In this document: positions 23,064-35,441 of the stretch, one piece after another
How the letters are laid out: every line of letters starts with the position of its first letter
Numbering within the stretch: the first letter of the stretch is position 1
NCBI RefSeq assembly: GCF_009905375.1
Contig: NC_133657.1
Location: forward strand, 43,636,192 to 43,700,191
Source: Apium graveolens
Lineage: Eukaryota; Streptophyta; Magnoliopsida; Apiales; Apiaceae
Direction of reading: 5' to 3'
DNA length: 64,000 nucleotides
Notes under the pieces: model-generated
Told to the model about the DNA's origin: nothing
The model's database searches: none
The model's input: the letters and a program-made list of their open reading frames with translations, nothing else
Position numbers and translations under genes: made by a program

Positions 23064-23358
23064 CGGCTGTGGCACGAAACGCCATGTAATGTTCAATAGG
23101 CAGACAACTCTTGTCAATTACATCTAATGTTATTCCCTAATCAAACTTTAGCCTCTTGAATAATTGAGTCACGGCTGTGGCACGACAAACTCAATATTCT
23201 AAGTCAAGTCTAACCCAACATTCCGTACAATTGAATCAGTCCCCAAAGGCCCACGGCTGTGGCACGTAACGACCTTTAGATTCTTATTCAATGTACACAT
23301 CTCTATGTAATAGACAAGTATTTCTTATTTCGAAATCAAAGCCCTCGGCTGTGGCACG
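23064..23358 (-). repeat. Four spaced copies of a 13-mer in the D leader
   Basis: CGGCTGTGGCACG occurs exactly at 23064-23076, 23172-23184, 23254-23266 and 23346-23358 (82-108 bp apart), usually followed by A/T and AAC or AAA. The spacers share no obvious similarity, so it is a dispersed motif rather than a tandem repeat. The element strand reads CGTGCCACAGCCG. Confidence 0.85.
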
Positions 23359-24060
23359 AAAAGATAATGATTTAAAAATAAGAACTACTTTCTATCATGT
23401 TGGAAGGCTATGACCGACACAAGCCCGTTGTGTCATTGGCCAATTACTACTTGATATTATTTAATTTTAGAAGGATTATATTAAGTTACAATCATAATCA
23501 TATTATAAAGAGATTCTTCCTTTTAAATTAAATATTTCAAATCAATAATCAATAATCAGATGATTCCCAGATCGGGTGGAGCATTGTCAAGAGGCGTCAC
23601 TTAATAACCCTTTCTTACAGATAGAAATCTGTTGTTGACAGAATCATCCTTTCTCTCATATCAAAAATTCATATTCAATTACGCGTTTCATAAACACAAG
23701 AATCTCATGATTGTATTCATAATATTATTATTAAGGTTATGAAACAATTTCACTATACTAGGTTGTCTAACAAGCGCCTTATATTTATTTAAGTTCACCT
23801 AAATCTATCATCGCATGATAAACTAATCATATATCACATATATAAACATGAATAAACATCAAGGTAGGCATGTTACATCATCTAGCATATAGGTCTAAGC
23901 ATTATACATCTCTATGTATCACATGAAACATTTAAAATCAATTCAAACAGTTAAAAATAGCTTAAAAACACTTCTGTTAGCTATAAACAGTTCGAAACAA
24001 TTTCATAAAATATCATATAATATACCATTAGAAGAGTCTCGAAAAGACGAATCCAACGGC

Positions 24061-24380
24061 ACCAAAATCATCCAAATCTGAGCTACCACGCGCCCGCACG
24101 CGCCGAAAGAAGGTCTCCCACGCGGCCCCACGCGCACACGCGCTGACAGGCGCGTGTCAGACTCCCGTCCACGCGTCCCCACGCGCACACGCGCCTCACG
24201 CGCCCGAAACCCTGTGCTGACATCAGCATGACGTCAGCATCTGTCTGACCTTTGACCAGCGCGTGGCCGACACGCGCCGCGTGCGGGCCTGGAGCGCGTG
24301 AACCCCACGCGCGCGTGCCAGTCGCGCGGTCCTGCGCCCTTCTGTGATTCGCCGCCGCTTTCGTCGATTAGCGTGCCGCC
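24061..24380. other. CGCG-rich island in the D leader
   Basis: A sharply GC-rich block in AT-rich surroundings, dominated by ACGCGC and GCGCGT units (for example CACGCGCACACGCG twice). ORFs that cross it are repetitive Arg/Gly/Ala translations with no domain, so I treat it as noncoding. Confidence 0.8.
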
Positions 24381-24738
24381 GTACCTGACTGTTCCTTCTT
24401 CTTCTTTTTCCGTGCAGCAGTAATACAACACAGGCAATACAAACATATATATATATATACTATATATACATATATATATACTTATTAAATTACGAATTTA
24501 ATTGTAAGAACTTCAAAAATTCATAATAAAAAATCTATACATCATAAAATTATGAAAAAAATACCCTGACGATCTACCACACTTGTAGAACCCAGATTAA
24601 CATTCAAAATTATTCTGAGAAATAATTTCTCATCAGACAAAATTAATCCATAATATAACTTGTAAAAATCATAATTAATTCATACAAGCACATAAAATTC
24701 TGAAATTTTTACCACAGATCTATATGCATACAACCTAT

Positions 24739-24750
24739 GCTCTGATACCA
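24739..24750 (-). other. D primer-binding site (initiator tRNA-Met)
   Basis: GCTCTGATACCA on the plus strand, one base from the LTR start at 24752. Confidence 0.85.
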
Positions 24751-24751
24751 T

Positions 24752-26398
24752 TGTTGGATTTTAATCGCAGCGGAGGCATGGTTTTACACATATAAAATCC
24801 AAATAAAAGCATATAAATTGTGGTAAAAACATAGGGAACGAATACTAACCTTTAATATGCTATCCAAGAGCAATGTTCGGAGATCCTTAGCAGCTGCTCC
24901 TCAAACGTGAAGCACTCCACCGGTATCCACCAAGAAAATGACGTTAAAGAGGAGGAGGAGGTGGAGAGAATTAGGTTTTATAAAATTTTGGGGTTAGAAT
25001 AAAAATAGGGTTTATAATAGTATATTTATAGGCAAAATGTTCAGCTGAATTTTTCCCATAAATATTATTATTATTATCCCATTTCTTATTCTCATTAATA
25101 ATTAAAACACCTTTTAATTATTAATTCTTTTTCTAAACACTTTAGAAATAATTCTCTCTCTTGATTAAATTTCCAAAAATTGAAATCTTAATTAATAATA
25201 TTAAGAACTTTTCTTAATTAATTTATAATCAATTAAATCTCATTTAATCAATTATTAAATTTGCCAATTAATTATTTATTTCATAAATAAATAATTATTA
25301 GCCATTATTAATTAATTCCTCCACCATTAAATCATTCTCTTTTTTATGGTGTGGCCCTGTAGGTTCAATATTAAGCCGGTAGTAGAAATAAATAATAATA
25401 AAACTATTTTATCATTATTTATATAAATTCTCTAATTTATTAAATATGATTAATTAATTAATCACATTTATTCTACATCGTGAGGGATACTTTTCAGCAT
25501 ATCGCGACTATCCGGATAATACGAATTCACTGCTTAGAATACCAAAAACCTATTCAGTGAATAGTTACCGTACAATAAACTCCTTCTACCCTACAATGTC
25601 CTGATTAAATACAAGGCATGGATCTCGTGTCAAGCCTATCTAATTTAATCACATGCTTACCATTTACTATGCTTAGTTCTATGCAAATTAGAAACTCTTT
25701 TCTAATTTCATTCACTCTGGCCAGAGATTCCTGAACTAGCATAAGTGGATCAGCCTTGAACATTCGCTTCCTTCACTGGAAGGGGTAGATCCTTTATTAA
25801 TCATACACTATCTTCGTGTACAAATTCCTATACCCAGTAGAGCCCTAATAATTATCCCTGGAGACTAAGAACTAAACCAAAGCATATTTCAGTGTACACA
25901 AGATGACTATGATGACCTCAAGTCTAAGGATACTTGTACAACTATCACTATGTGAACAACTGCTGACACGTGAGTGAACTCCATCAGTTGTTCAGCTGTG
26001 CGAGTCATGTTCAGTGAACTTATTCTATAATAAGCACCTACATACTAGCTATAGTGTCACCACACAAATGTCTATGAGAACAGACATGCTTCATAATGAA
26101 GCAAGCATAGTATGTACCGATCTCTGCGGATTATTAATTACCAGTTAGTAATCCTACGACCAGAAAGTATTTAAGTTTAGAGTTATCATCTTTTAGGTCT
26201 CACTATTATGATCTCATCATAATCCATAAAAAGCTTTACTCTAAACCATGGTATATCTTATTTAAACACTTAAATAGATAAAGCCCGTAATAAAAACAAA
26301 ACAAGTCTTTTATTAATATCAATGAAATCAAAACAGATTACACAGGAAGTTATTCCTAAATCCTAATACATGATTGGAATTAGGACATATTCCTTTCA
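24752..26398 (-). repeat. D 5' LTR
   Basis: Pairs with 18394-20047. On the element strand it starts TGAAAGGAATATGTCC at 26398. The TATA box at 25030-25023 places the transcription start near 25000, leaving about 250 bp of R-U5. Confidence 0.9.
25023..25030 (-). promoter_or_regulatory. TATA box of the D 5' LTR
   Basis: TATAAATA on the element strand, conserved in the 3' LTR at 18672-18679, about 1.37 kb into the LTR. Confidence 0.5.
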
Positions 26399-27655
26399 AT
26401 ATGTACATGCCACTAAGCTAACTACACTTTAACTTTATAAAGCTTAACCCACAATAACAATTAAATGTCAGTACAAGTAAAAAAATAAATTCATATTGAC
26501 ATATAAATACGACCATTCTCATATAATAGTTCAAACTAGTGTACCAACCAATAAAAAAACTCAACACTTAAATAAATTATATATACTAATAATAAATCAA
26601 GTCTATGTAAACTATTTAAATTCATAATAAAATAGATGTACGTTTAATATTTACTATCTATATAATCGTTAAAATAAAATAACAAAGATAAATAAAATAG
26701 GTAAAATATGCTTAGGATTATGCAAGTGGACAAAATATCAATATTGGTGTATAAAATTTTCATAACCTCACGTGTGAAAATATCATTATACAAAATAAGT
26801 ATAACCAATTTAATAAATGAGCATATATATAATTGGTGCACTAATCTAAATGCATATCTAAATTAAACATATATTTAACATATAACACATGAATTATTAT
26901 GCATGCACAAAACACATAATTATAAACATAAATTCATGCATTAAATATTTAATAAAAAAAATGGTGATTGTTAAGTAAAACATTTAATAATCAACATCAA
27001 ACTCAATGATTAAATTAAGTAAACTATAGTGTTATACACATAACCATGGAACTAAATAATAAAATAAACTAATAACAAGTGAATTAGAGTAGTCATACAT
27101 AAGTTCACAAAAATGTAATTTAATTATATATATATATATATATATAGAAGTATGCAATAAACATGTAAAATACATAAGTAAAAATCTAGGAAATAGAACG
27201 TACCTGAAAAGAGAAGATGTTATACAGAGACAAATGATATGCTAATAGCCTATTTATACACAAGTTGGTTCAACTAATACTCCGATTCAATGGGTTAGTG
27301 GGTACGTGATCACAAATTTAAGCAAACATTATCTCTTTGTTAACATGTAGTGTTTGACTGAGTTTTTCAAATACACATAACATGTACTAATAAATATACA
27401 CAACATGACTACACCTATTTTAAATTCTAGTCATAAAATAAATATATATTAAATTAAAATTATGCACATATAAATTAATTTATTTTTAACCTTACTTAAA
27501 TATTTTGGATAACTAGAAATGTTTATTTTTAAAATAAAATATGTGTCTTTATATTTAATAACAAATCTATATAATAAAATATTTTTTTATCTAACCAAAT
27601 AATTAAAATGGGAAAAGTGTATATACATATAATTACAAAAATCATGGTTATTACA
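26399..27655 (-). repeat. C LTR1, second segment
   Basis: Resumes after the D TSD (26399-26403) with TACATGCCACTAAGC, matching LTR2 at 28626, and ends ...ATCATGGTTATTACA at 27655. A TATA box lies at 27251-27258. It contains a (TA)11 tract at 27125-27146. The 65-codon ORF inside recurs in all three LTRs and is not a gene. Confidence 0.88.
27251..27258 (-). promoter_or_regulatory. TATA box of the C LTRs (copy in LTR1)
   Basis: TATAAATAGG on the element strand, conserved in LTR2 (29463-29470) and LTR3 (44684-44691), about 400 bp into the LTR. Transcription of C would start a little below this site. Confidence 0.5.
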
Positions 27656-27872
27656 TTCTACCCTCCTTAAAATAAATTTGGTCCCCAAATTTAAACATAC
27701 AAAAAATATTTAATGATACCAAAAATATTTCTGCATCGAGAAAGTCACAAAATATTTAACCAAAAAAAATAAAAGTAGCTTTTTTCTAGAAACACAAATA
27801 ACTAAACTCATAACTCACAGGTTAAGTCTAAAAGGGTAGTCTACAGGAAGCTAACCTGGCTCTGATACCAAC
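27656..27872 (-). other. C internal domain 1 (polypurine tract plus PBS only)
   Basis: 217 bp between LTR1 and LTR2. The left end TTCTACCCTCCTT gives a purine-rich AAGGAGGGTAG priming tract; the right end has CCTGGCTCTGATACCA (PBS for initiator tRNA-Met, core 27859-27870). Nothing between them is coding. It is a minimal reverse-transcribable internal domain. Confidence 0.85.
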
Positions 27873-29822
27873 TGTAATACCCCAACTTTTCAGAAAATAG
27901 TTATACCTAAATAATCAGCTAAAACTCCAAATTAAATCCATAATAAGAATAAGTTTCGAGTTTTTCATAAAATTCTAAAATCCCAGATAGAAATAAAATC
28001 ATCTAAGCTGAGAAAAAGCAAATCCTGGGAGACGCAGCTGCAATACAAACATAATCACTAAAATATTATTCCAAAGCATCCACCTTTAAGAAGTCCCAAA
28101 AGCTAAGCTCCTGAAAATTTGTTAGTAATGAGCCAAGAGCCCAGCAAGAAAACAATTCTACACTAGTGGATCAAGTATCATAATTTTATAAAACAAAAAT
28201 CATTTTCCAAAATCCATATGACATAAGATATAAAATTCCACAACTCGCTAAGGCCACAAATACCTGGTGACACAGTATCAAAAGTTCATAATTTCTGTCA
28301 ATAATGAGCCCTTTACTAAGGTATTATAGAGTGTGCGCTCCCAAAGGCATCATAAGTAGCACTCCTAGTAAGGTATCAAAGGCTAGTTCCAGAACTATAC
28401 ACAATTACTAACTGGTTCATAAGTCAGAGCTCACTGGGATTTCTTATTTCTAAAACATCCATAAATTTTAAAACAAAAGCAGTGCTAAAATATTTAAAAG
28501 ATTTTAAAATAAAATAAAGTGTGAAGAGTTAACTTACTTTAATAGCAATATCTCCCAAATTATGTTGCCAAAATGAACCTAGACATACACAGATACACTT
28601 AATATAATAATCAGAATGTTAACATGTACATGCCACTAAGCTAACCACACTTTAACTTTATAAAGCTTAACCCACAATAATAATTAAATGTCACTACAAG
28701 TAACAAAATAAATTCATATTGACATATAAATACGACCATTCTCATATAATAGTTCAAAATAGTGTACCGACCAATAAAAAAACACAACACTTAAATACAT
28801 TATATATACTAATAATAAATCAAGTCTATGTAAACTATTTAAATTCATAATAAAATAGATGTACGTTTAATATTTACTATCTATATAATCCTTATAATAA
28901 AATAACAAAGATAAATAAAATAGGTAAAATATGCTTAGGATTATGCATGTGGACAAAATATCAATATTGGTGTATAAAATTTTCATAACCTCACGTGTGA
29001 AAATATCATTATACAAAATAAGTATAACCAATTTAATAAATGAGCATATATTTAATTGGTGCACTAATCTAAATGCATATCTAAATCAAACATATATTTA
29101 ACATATAACACATGAATTATTATGCATGCACAAACCACATAATTATAAACATAAATTCGTGCATTAAATATTTAATAAAAAAATGGTGATTGTTAACTAA
29201 AACATTTAATAATCAACATCAAACTAAATGATTAAATTAAGTAAACTATAGTGTTATGCACATAACCATGGAACTAAATAATAAAATAAACTAATAACAA
29301 GTGAATTAAAGTTGTCATACATAAGTTCACAAAAATGTAATTTAATTATATATATATAGAAGTATGCAATAAACATGTAAAATACATAAGTAAAAATATA
29401 GGAAATAGAACCTACCTGAAAAGAGAAGATGTTATACAGAGATAAATGATATGCTAATAGCCTATTTATACACAAGTTGGTTCATCTAATACTCCGATTC
29501 AATGGGTTAGTGGGTACGTTTTGACTGAGTTTTTTAAATACACATAACACGTACTAATAAATATACACAACATAACTACACCTATTTTAAATTCTAGTCA
29601 TAATATAAATATATATTAAATTAAAGTTATGCACATATAAATTAATTTATTTTTAACCTTACTTAAATATTTTGGATAACTAGAAATGTTTATTTTTAAT
29701 ATAAAAATACGTGTTTTTATATTTAATAACAAATCTATATAATAAAATATTTTTTATCTAACCAAATAATTAAAATGGGAAAAGTGTATATACATATAAT
29801 TACAAAAATCATGGTTATTACA
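27873..29822 (-). repeat. C LTR2 (central LTR, uninterrupted)
   Basis: 1950 bp, TGTAATACCCC ... GGTTATTACA. This is the only uninterrupted C LTR. Relative to LTR1 it lacks about 45-50 bp after GGGTACGT at about 29518. It holds a (TA)6 tract (29347-29358) and a TATA box (29463-29470). Confidence 0.9.
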
Positions 29823-30038
29823 TTCTACCCTCCTTAAAATAAATTTGGTCCCCAAATTTAAACATACAAAAAATATTTAATGATACCAAAAATATTTCTG
29901 CATCGAGAAAGTCACAAAATATGTAACCAAAAAAAATAAAAGTAGTTTTTTTTGGAAACACAAATAACTAAACTCATAACTCACAGGTTAAGTCTAAAAG
30001 GGCAGTCTACAGGAAGCTAACCTGGCTCTGATACCAAA
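29823..30038 (-). other. C internal domain 2 (polypurine tract plus PBS only)
   Basis: 216 bp, homologous along its whole length to internal domain 1 with about half a dozen differences. PBS core at 30025-30036. Confidence 0.85.
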
Positions 30039-30906
30039 TGTAATACCCCAACTTTTCAGAAAATAGTTATACCTAAATATTCACCTAAAACTCCAAATTA
30101 AATCCATAATAAAAATAAGTTTCTAGTTTTTCATGAAATTCTAAAATCCCAGACAGAAATAAAATCATCTAAGCTGAAAATAAAGCAAATCCTGGGAGAC
30201 GCAGCTCCAATACAAACATAATCACTAAAATATTATTCCAAAGCATCCACCTTTAAGATGTCCCAAAAGCTAAGCACCTGAAAATTTTTGAGTAATGAGC
30301 CAAGAGCCCAGCAAGAAAATAATTCTACACTAGTGGATGAAGTATCATAATTTTATAAAACAAAAATAATTTTCCAAAATCCATATGACATAAGATATAA
30401 AATTCCACAGTTAGATAAAGCTACAAATACCTGGTGACACAGTATCAAAAGTTCATAATTTATATCAATAATGCGCCCCTTACTAAGGTATCATAGAGTG
30501 TGCGCTCCCGAAGGCATCATAGGTAGCACTCCCTAGTAAGGTATCAAAGGCTAGTTCCGGAACTATACGCAATTACTAACTGGTTCATAAGTCAGAGCTC
30601 ACTGGGAATTCTTATTTCTAAAACAGGGTACTTGACCCATAAATTTTAAAACAAAAGCAGTGCAAAAATATTTAAAAGATTTTAAAATAAAATAAAGTGT
30701 GAAGAGTTAACTTACTTTAATAGCAATATCTCCCAAATTATATTGCCAGAATGAACCTAGACATACACATATACACTTAATATAATAATCAGAATCTTAA
30801 CATTTACATGCCACTAAGCTGACCACACTTTAACTTTATAAAGCTTAACCCACAATAACAATTAAATGTCAGTATAAGTAACAAAATAAATTCATATTGA
30901 CATATA
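30039..30906 (-). repeat. C LTR3, first segment
   Basis: Starts TGTAATACCCCAACTTTTC and runs to ...CATATTGACATATA, where E was inserted (TSD ATATA, 30902-30906). Confidence 0.88.
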
Positions 30907-31524
30907 TGTTAGGTCACACACACACACTGTAGAGGGGGTGAATACAGTGTATAGTACACTCAAATCGAACTTTAAGATCTTAAGTAACAGAAAATAAACT
31001 TTATTGAAACAATAAACTCTGTTACAGTATGGAACTGTTACCTCTCAGTGATGAACAAATATCACGAGAGCTGCTAGGGTTACAATGAATAATCTTTTCT
31101 AATAATGATAACACTTTATAGTGTAAACCCTATGTCTGTGTTTATATACTACACAGTTACAAGATAATCGCTAATTGATATGGAATATAATTCTGCTTCC
31201 TAAAATATATCAATCAGATATCTTTTCTTCCAAGTATTCCATTCTTCACGGAATTCCTTCTTCATGCATATCTCTTCTTATGTTTATCTCCATCTTCTTT
31301 CTTTTAATCAGCTACTGTCCTTATCTGATTGTCCTTCAGCACTTAAGTTCTGATATCTATCTTCTGATGATTATCTCCTGATAATATAAGTACTGATATC
31401 CTTAAGTCCTGACTTCCAGTATAAGTACTGATCAACAGTTAAGTACTGATTTATCCTGTTCACATAAGATCTGAAAGCTAAACATAAAACATATTAGCCA
31501 TGACATTATCAAATATATCTAACA
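30907..31524 (-). repeat. E 3' LTR
   Basis: Compared base by base with 43365-43980 I see four substitutions and one 2-bp CA indel in about 616 bp. A TATA box lies at 31140-31148. Five copies of TAAGTNCTGAY lie at 31344-31450, in the U3. Confidence 0.95.
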
Positions 31525-31536
31525 ATCTCCCCCAAC
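31525..31536 (-). other. E polypurine tract
   Basis: ATCTCCCCCAAC on the plus strand gives GTTGGGGGAGAT on the element strand, a typical copia polypurine tract adjoining the 3' LTR. Confidence 0.85.
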
Positions 31537-31732
31537 TTGTAAATTAACAAAATATACAAGTTTAACAGATATTTGATGATGTCAAAAACATTAAGTACAA
31601 ATGCATGAGAAATAGACTAGATAACTACAACTTACAGTCCTTAAAGTTTTTACCAATTTCAACTTCTAATAACAACTTCAATTTGTATAAATATCAGAAT
31701 TTAAGCAGTTGTAGATCTTCGACTTGGCTTCT

Positions 31733-34700
31733 TCATTTTCTGATCTCTCTGATGTCAGGAGTTGTTCTGAGATAGTTCTTCAACAAACATTTCTCAACAT
31801 ATCTTAGTTCATCAATCATTCTCCTTTTAACACCTTTAAGCTCTGCAGTATCTTCACCAGTTTGAAAGATTGCAGCTCTGAGATCATTAATCTTTGCTTT
31901 TCTTAACTCCTGATCTAGTCTTATGACATAAGCTTTGTCTGACTCAAGATTGAATTCAAGTCCCTTAATACCAAGATACGTTCTGATCTGTGCAGTATTA
32001 GGCTTCATATCAACAATATCACCATTGTGATCTCTGTACTTTGGAACATATATGCTGTCAGACTTAACAGAATAAAGCCTTTTCTGTCTCTGAATCTGTT
32101 CTTTTAAGTAGTTTGCAGCAGTCTCTGTTATTCTGTCATCCACTTGAAGTAAGAAAAGTACATGCTCCAATTCTTCAAAATACTTCAAAGGAATGGCATT
32201 TTGTCTTATATGATAAACCCTACCATCTGTCATGAAATACAACATGATGTATTCTTTCAAGTAGGTATGGTAAACCATCTGTACAGATTTCAGTTGATTC
32301 AATCTCTCAGGAGTTGCTCCAATACCTGGTTCACTCAAGGAAGTTGGATTATTGGTAGTGTTGTGTACTCTTCTTTCATCAGCACTTCCCAATCCAGTTT
32401 TATCTCTAGCTTCCTTTCCAGTAACTACTCTTGCTTCAAAACCACTTGCAGTAGTCTTCAAAGATTGAGTCTGTTTTGCTTTAGTGAATCCTGGTAGGAG
32501 TGTCTTTGATCTATTTTCTGATATCAAGTTAACTTGAGCACTGTCAGAGGTTACTTGCTTCTTCTGAATATCAGAACTTATAATTTCTTGACTCTGAACA
32601 ACTTGAGCCATGTCAGAGGTTGTTTTAAGAACTTTTCTTGTAGTCAGAGCAAGATCATCTTTTCCATCAGTAATTTCTTCTTCCTCAGGAGGTACATAAG
32701 GCTTGATAGGTTCACCAACCTTTTCTTTACCCTTGGATCTTGGATCTATCTGTGGTTGTGATCTAGCCAAAGTTGCTTCAGTATATGTCATTTCTTTGAT
32801 CACAATGCCTTTAGGTTTTGGAAGTAACTTTTTACCAGAAGCTTCAGATTTAGATGTGACTTTCTCTGATTTAAGTCTGGCTTCTTCTTCCTTTAAACTT
32901 TCCAAGTCCATCCCTGGATTTTCTTGAAGAAATAACTGTCTTGACATTTCCTCATCAAGATCTAGAAGTTCATCAGAACTTATCCTTTTACCAGCAGCAA
33001 AACTTATTCTTTTCCCAGTATCAGAACTTGTTCTGTGACTAGCTTGTCTTGATGTAAACCTTCTACCTTGACTATGACCACTACCCATTCCAGAGGTTCC
33101 TTGGTCATCTTTTCCATCATCCTTTCCTTGCAGTGTCTTGTTGGTTGTGCATTTGGACTTAATTACCTTCTCCCCCTTTTTGGAAACAGCAGGTAATAAA
33201 AGAGAGATAAGTAGTTCCACTGAGGTCTGGATTTCAGTAAGTTGCGATTGCTGAGAAGCTTGATTTGTCAGAATTTGATCAATCTGAGCTTGTTGTTTCT
33301 CTTGAGTTTTCTCAATATAAGCAACCCTGTCAATGGTAGGTTGGAAGAACTTTTTCTTATCAATTTTCCAAACTTGTTCCTGTTTGATAAAGTTCTCCTG
33401 AATCTTGTGTAGCTCTGCATGAGTATTGGAATGAAGACCTTGTAGATGTTTAGTACTCAATGCAGTGACTCTAAGCTGGGTTTTAAAATCATCAGAATTT
33501 AACATTTATCAGCTTTAGTCAAGTGCTCAGCAAGATGTAAAGCATTTGGAACACATGAAACTGAGTTCCAGTCCTTAGTCCACTCCTGACCTGCAGGAGT
33601 TTCACTCCAAGGCACTGGTGCATCCCTGATAACAAACTCCTTTACCAGTTCAGACTTAGGAAGAGTCGGTGGAGGAGTATGTCCTGAAGGACCTGCTTCA
33701 TCATCATCTACAGTTGTAGCAGCTTCACCAGTATCTCCAACATTTGCAGCATCAGAACTTAAAGAATCAGTATCTTCTGATAAGCAACAGTGTGAGTAGC
33801 AATGGAGGCTTCAGCATCCTCTAATTGCTGATCTGATACTAAGTTCTGATCAAAAGCCATATCCTGATGCTCACCTAAAATCTGATCATCAGCATCTTGA
33901 TGCAGAGAAGGTGTTGTTGATAACTCTGGAGTTTGAACAGCATCAGTAACAGGTGTTGTGGAAGGATTATTTGCTGTTGGAGCTTCTAAGAAAAGAATTG
34001 CAGGCACAACCAAGTTCTGAATATCAATTTCAGCACTTGTGCCTGGATCAACAAGAGACACAGATGGTGAGTTAGCCTTGTCAGATACAGCTTCCTGAGA
34101 TGGAGTTGATGGAGAAGAAGTGACTGGAGCAAATTCCTTGCCTTGTGAGATCAGAGATTCCTGATCCCCTTCCTTAGCTGCTTCCTCCTCATCATCTGAA
34201 ACTGGCCTTTGTGCCCTCTGTTTCTTGTACTTCCTTGTTGATTTGGATTCCTTGGGAGTTTCAGGAACTATCATACGTCTAAGCCTCTTGAGAAGCCTAG
34301 AACCCCCAATTTCAGAATCCTTCTGAGAGGTTGCTTTCTCAGCTTCAACCACCACAGGTTCTGAAGAAAGAATCTGTTCCTCAAAATCTAATTCATCTCT
34401 CAAAGTAAATCTCCTCCTCTTTTGAGGTGTTTGAGGAACCGTCTTTGTTCTCTTTGGCTTAGAGGATGTAGGCTTCACAGTAGGTGCTGAAGAAGAAGGT
34501 TGAGCAGTCTGTGAAGTGGAGAGATAGGATTGGAGATAAGTTCTGAGGGTAGGTTGAGTAGAATGAGAGGTGGGTACTGAGGTTGATGGATTTTGGGTGG
34601 TTGGAGGTGGTTGGACATCAGAGTAAACAGATCTATAGGTATCAGGATCAGCATTTACCAGGATCTATTTTACAGACTTAGGAATCTGTAATGGTCTAAC

Positions 34701-35441
34701 CATTTTCTTCTTAGTATCAGCATTTACCAGATCATTAAAGTACCTTTTTGCAACCTTAAAAGGTGGGGTTTGAGTGCTGACTAAATGAGGTTCATCAGTA
34801 CAGTAAGTGTAAATAAGTTGACAGAATCTAGCAAAATAAACAACATCTCGATCCTCTGTCATCCTATCCCCAATAAAACCAATTATTCCAGTTGCAAAAT
34901 CAAAATGAGTTTGATGGATAATAGCATACCCTATGTGCTGACTCAGAATTGGGATAGCATCAAAATTTGAACATTTGTTCCCAAAGGCTTTGGTGATGCA
35001 ATCAAAGAAGAAACTCCATTCTCTTCTGATATTAGCCCGTTTCAACTGTCCAAGTTTCGTCAGACTCTTTTCATATCCCAATTCAGCCATTAACTTCCGA
35101 AGGGCTGAGTCCTCTGGAACTGAGAAAGTACAATCCTCTGGAAGATGTAAAGCCCTGCGTACTGTACCAGGAGTGACTACAAAAGAGGAATCACCCACTT
35201 GGAAGATAATACCGGGAGTTCCACGGTTACCACCATCATCAAAAATGCCAGTCCTCCAGAACCTCAGAACTTGTTGACTTGAAAATAATTCAGGCTGAGT
35301 TAAGGCGTACCCAACCTCACTATGTGCAAGAAGATCTTGCACAAAGTACAATTCAGATGGAGCTTCAGCATGATCAAGAATTGCAGCATAGTTGTTTAGA
35401 ATAAACTTTGCTCCATCAATGATTAAATCCTTTGGTGCCAT
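31733..35441 (-). pseudogene. E 3' ORF (SIRE 'envelope-like' position), broken by one stop and two frameshifts
   Basis: About 1230 codons begin at an ATG at 35441 (MAPKDLIIDGAKFI). The first 258 codons hold a folded domain (GTPGIIFQVGDSSFVVTPGT, REWSFFFDCITKAFGNKCSN, HIGYAIIHQTHFDFATGIIG) resembling the plant retroelement domain often seen beside copia pol; this is from memory of the family. A TAG at 34665-34667 follows, then the same frame continues 301 codons (Lys-rich, Pro/Ser/Thr-rich, acidic). One frameshift lies near 33775 and another near 33505. The last 590 codons have a Gln-rich coiled coil (KQEQVWKIDKKKFF to QQSQLTEIQTS), a charged disordered middle and a conserved-looking C-terminal domain (VYHIRQNAIPLKYFEELEHV). 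I see no signal peptide or clear membrane segment, so 'envelope' is positional only. Confidence 0.65.

Larger units (their letters stand above)
22894..24738 (-). other. D untranslated leader (no gene)
   Basis: A 1.8-kb stretch between the PBS and gag with no credible ORF. It contains four copies of CGGCTGTGGCACG (23064, 23172, 23254 and 23346), AT-rich filler, a CGCG-rich island (24061-24380) and a TA-rich tract (24446-24480). The leader would hold the packaging signal, but none can be assigned from sequence. Confidence 0.65.
18394..26398 (-). mobile_element. Ty1/copia element D (Tork/Angela-like), internally deleted
   Basis: The LTRs are 18394-20047 and 24752-26398, about 1.65 kb, starting TGTTGGATTTTAATCGC on the plus strand. 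The flanks are ACATG (18389-18393) and ATATG (26399-26403), a TSD with one mismatch. The polypurine tract GTGGGAGAT and the order gag, protease, integrase, RT mark a copia element. The internal domain is 4.7 kb: a 1.8-kb untranslated leader, a degraded gag-protease-integrase, and an RT/RNase H reduced to its ends. The clade is a tentative call from gag and integrase motifs. Confidence 0.88.

Noticed and set aside
23064..23358. CRISPR-like array from regularly spaced 13-mers
   Set aside because: Repeat too short, spacers of 69-95 bp, no cas genes, plant retroelement context.
24003..24446. Two ORFs rich in Arg, Gly and Ala across the CGCG-rich island
   Set aside because: Translations of a repetitive GC-rich leader with no domain or start context; treated as noncoding.
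26644..26841. 65-codon ORF repeated at 28867 and 44125
   Set aside because: AT-rich LTR sequence of element C, copied with the LTR; hydrophobic translation arises from base composition.
31175..31381. 68-codon ORF repeated exactly at 43631
   Set aside because: Lies antisense in the E LTRs; identical because the LTRs are young.
32162..32927. Plus-strand ORFs opposite the E 3' ORF
   Set aside because: Shadows of the coding minus strand with no domain.
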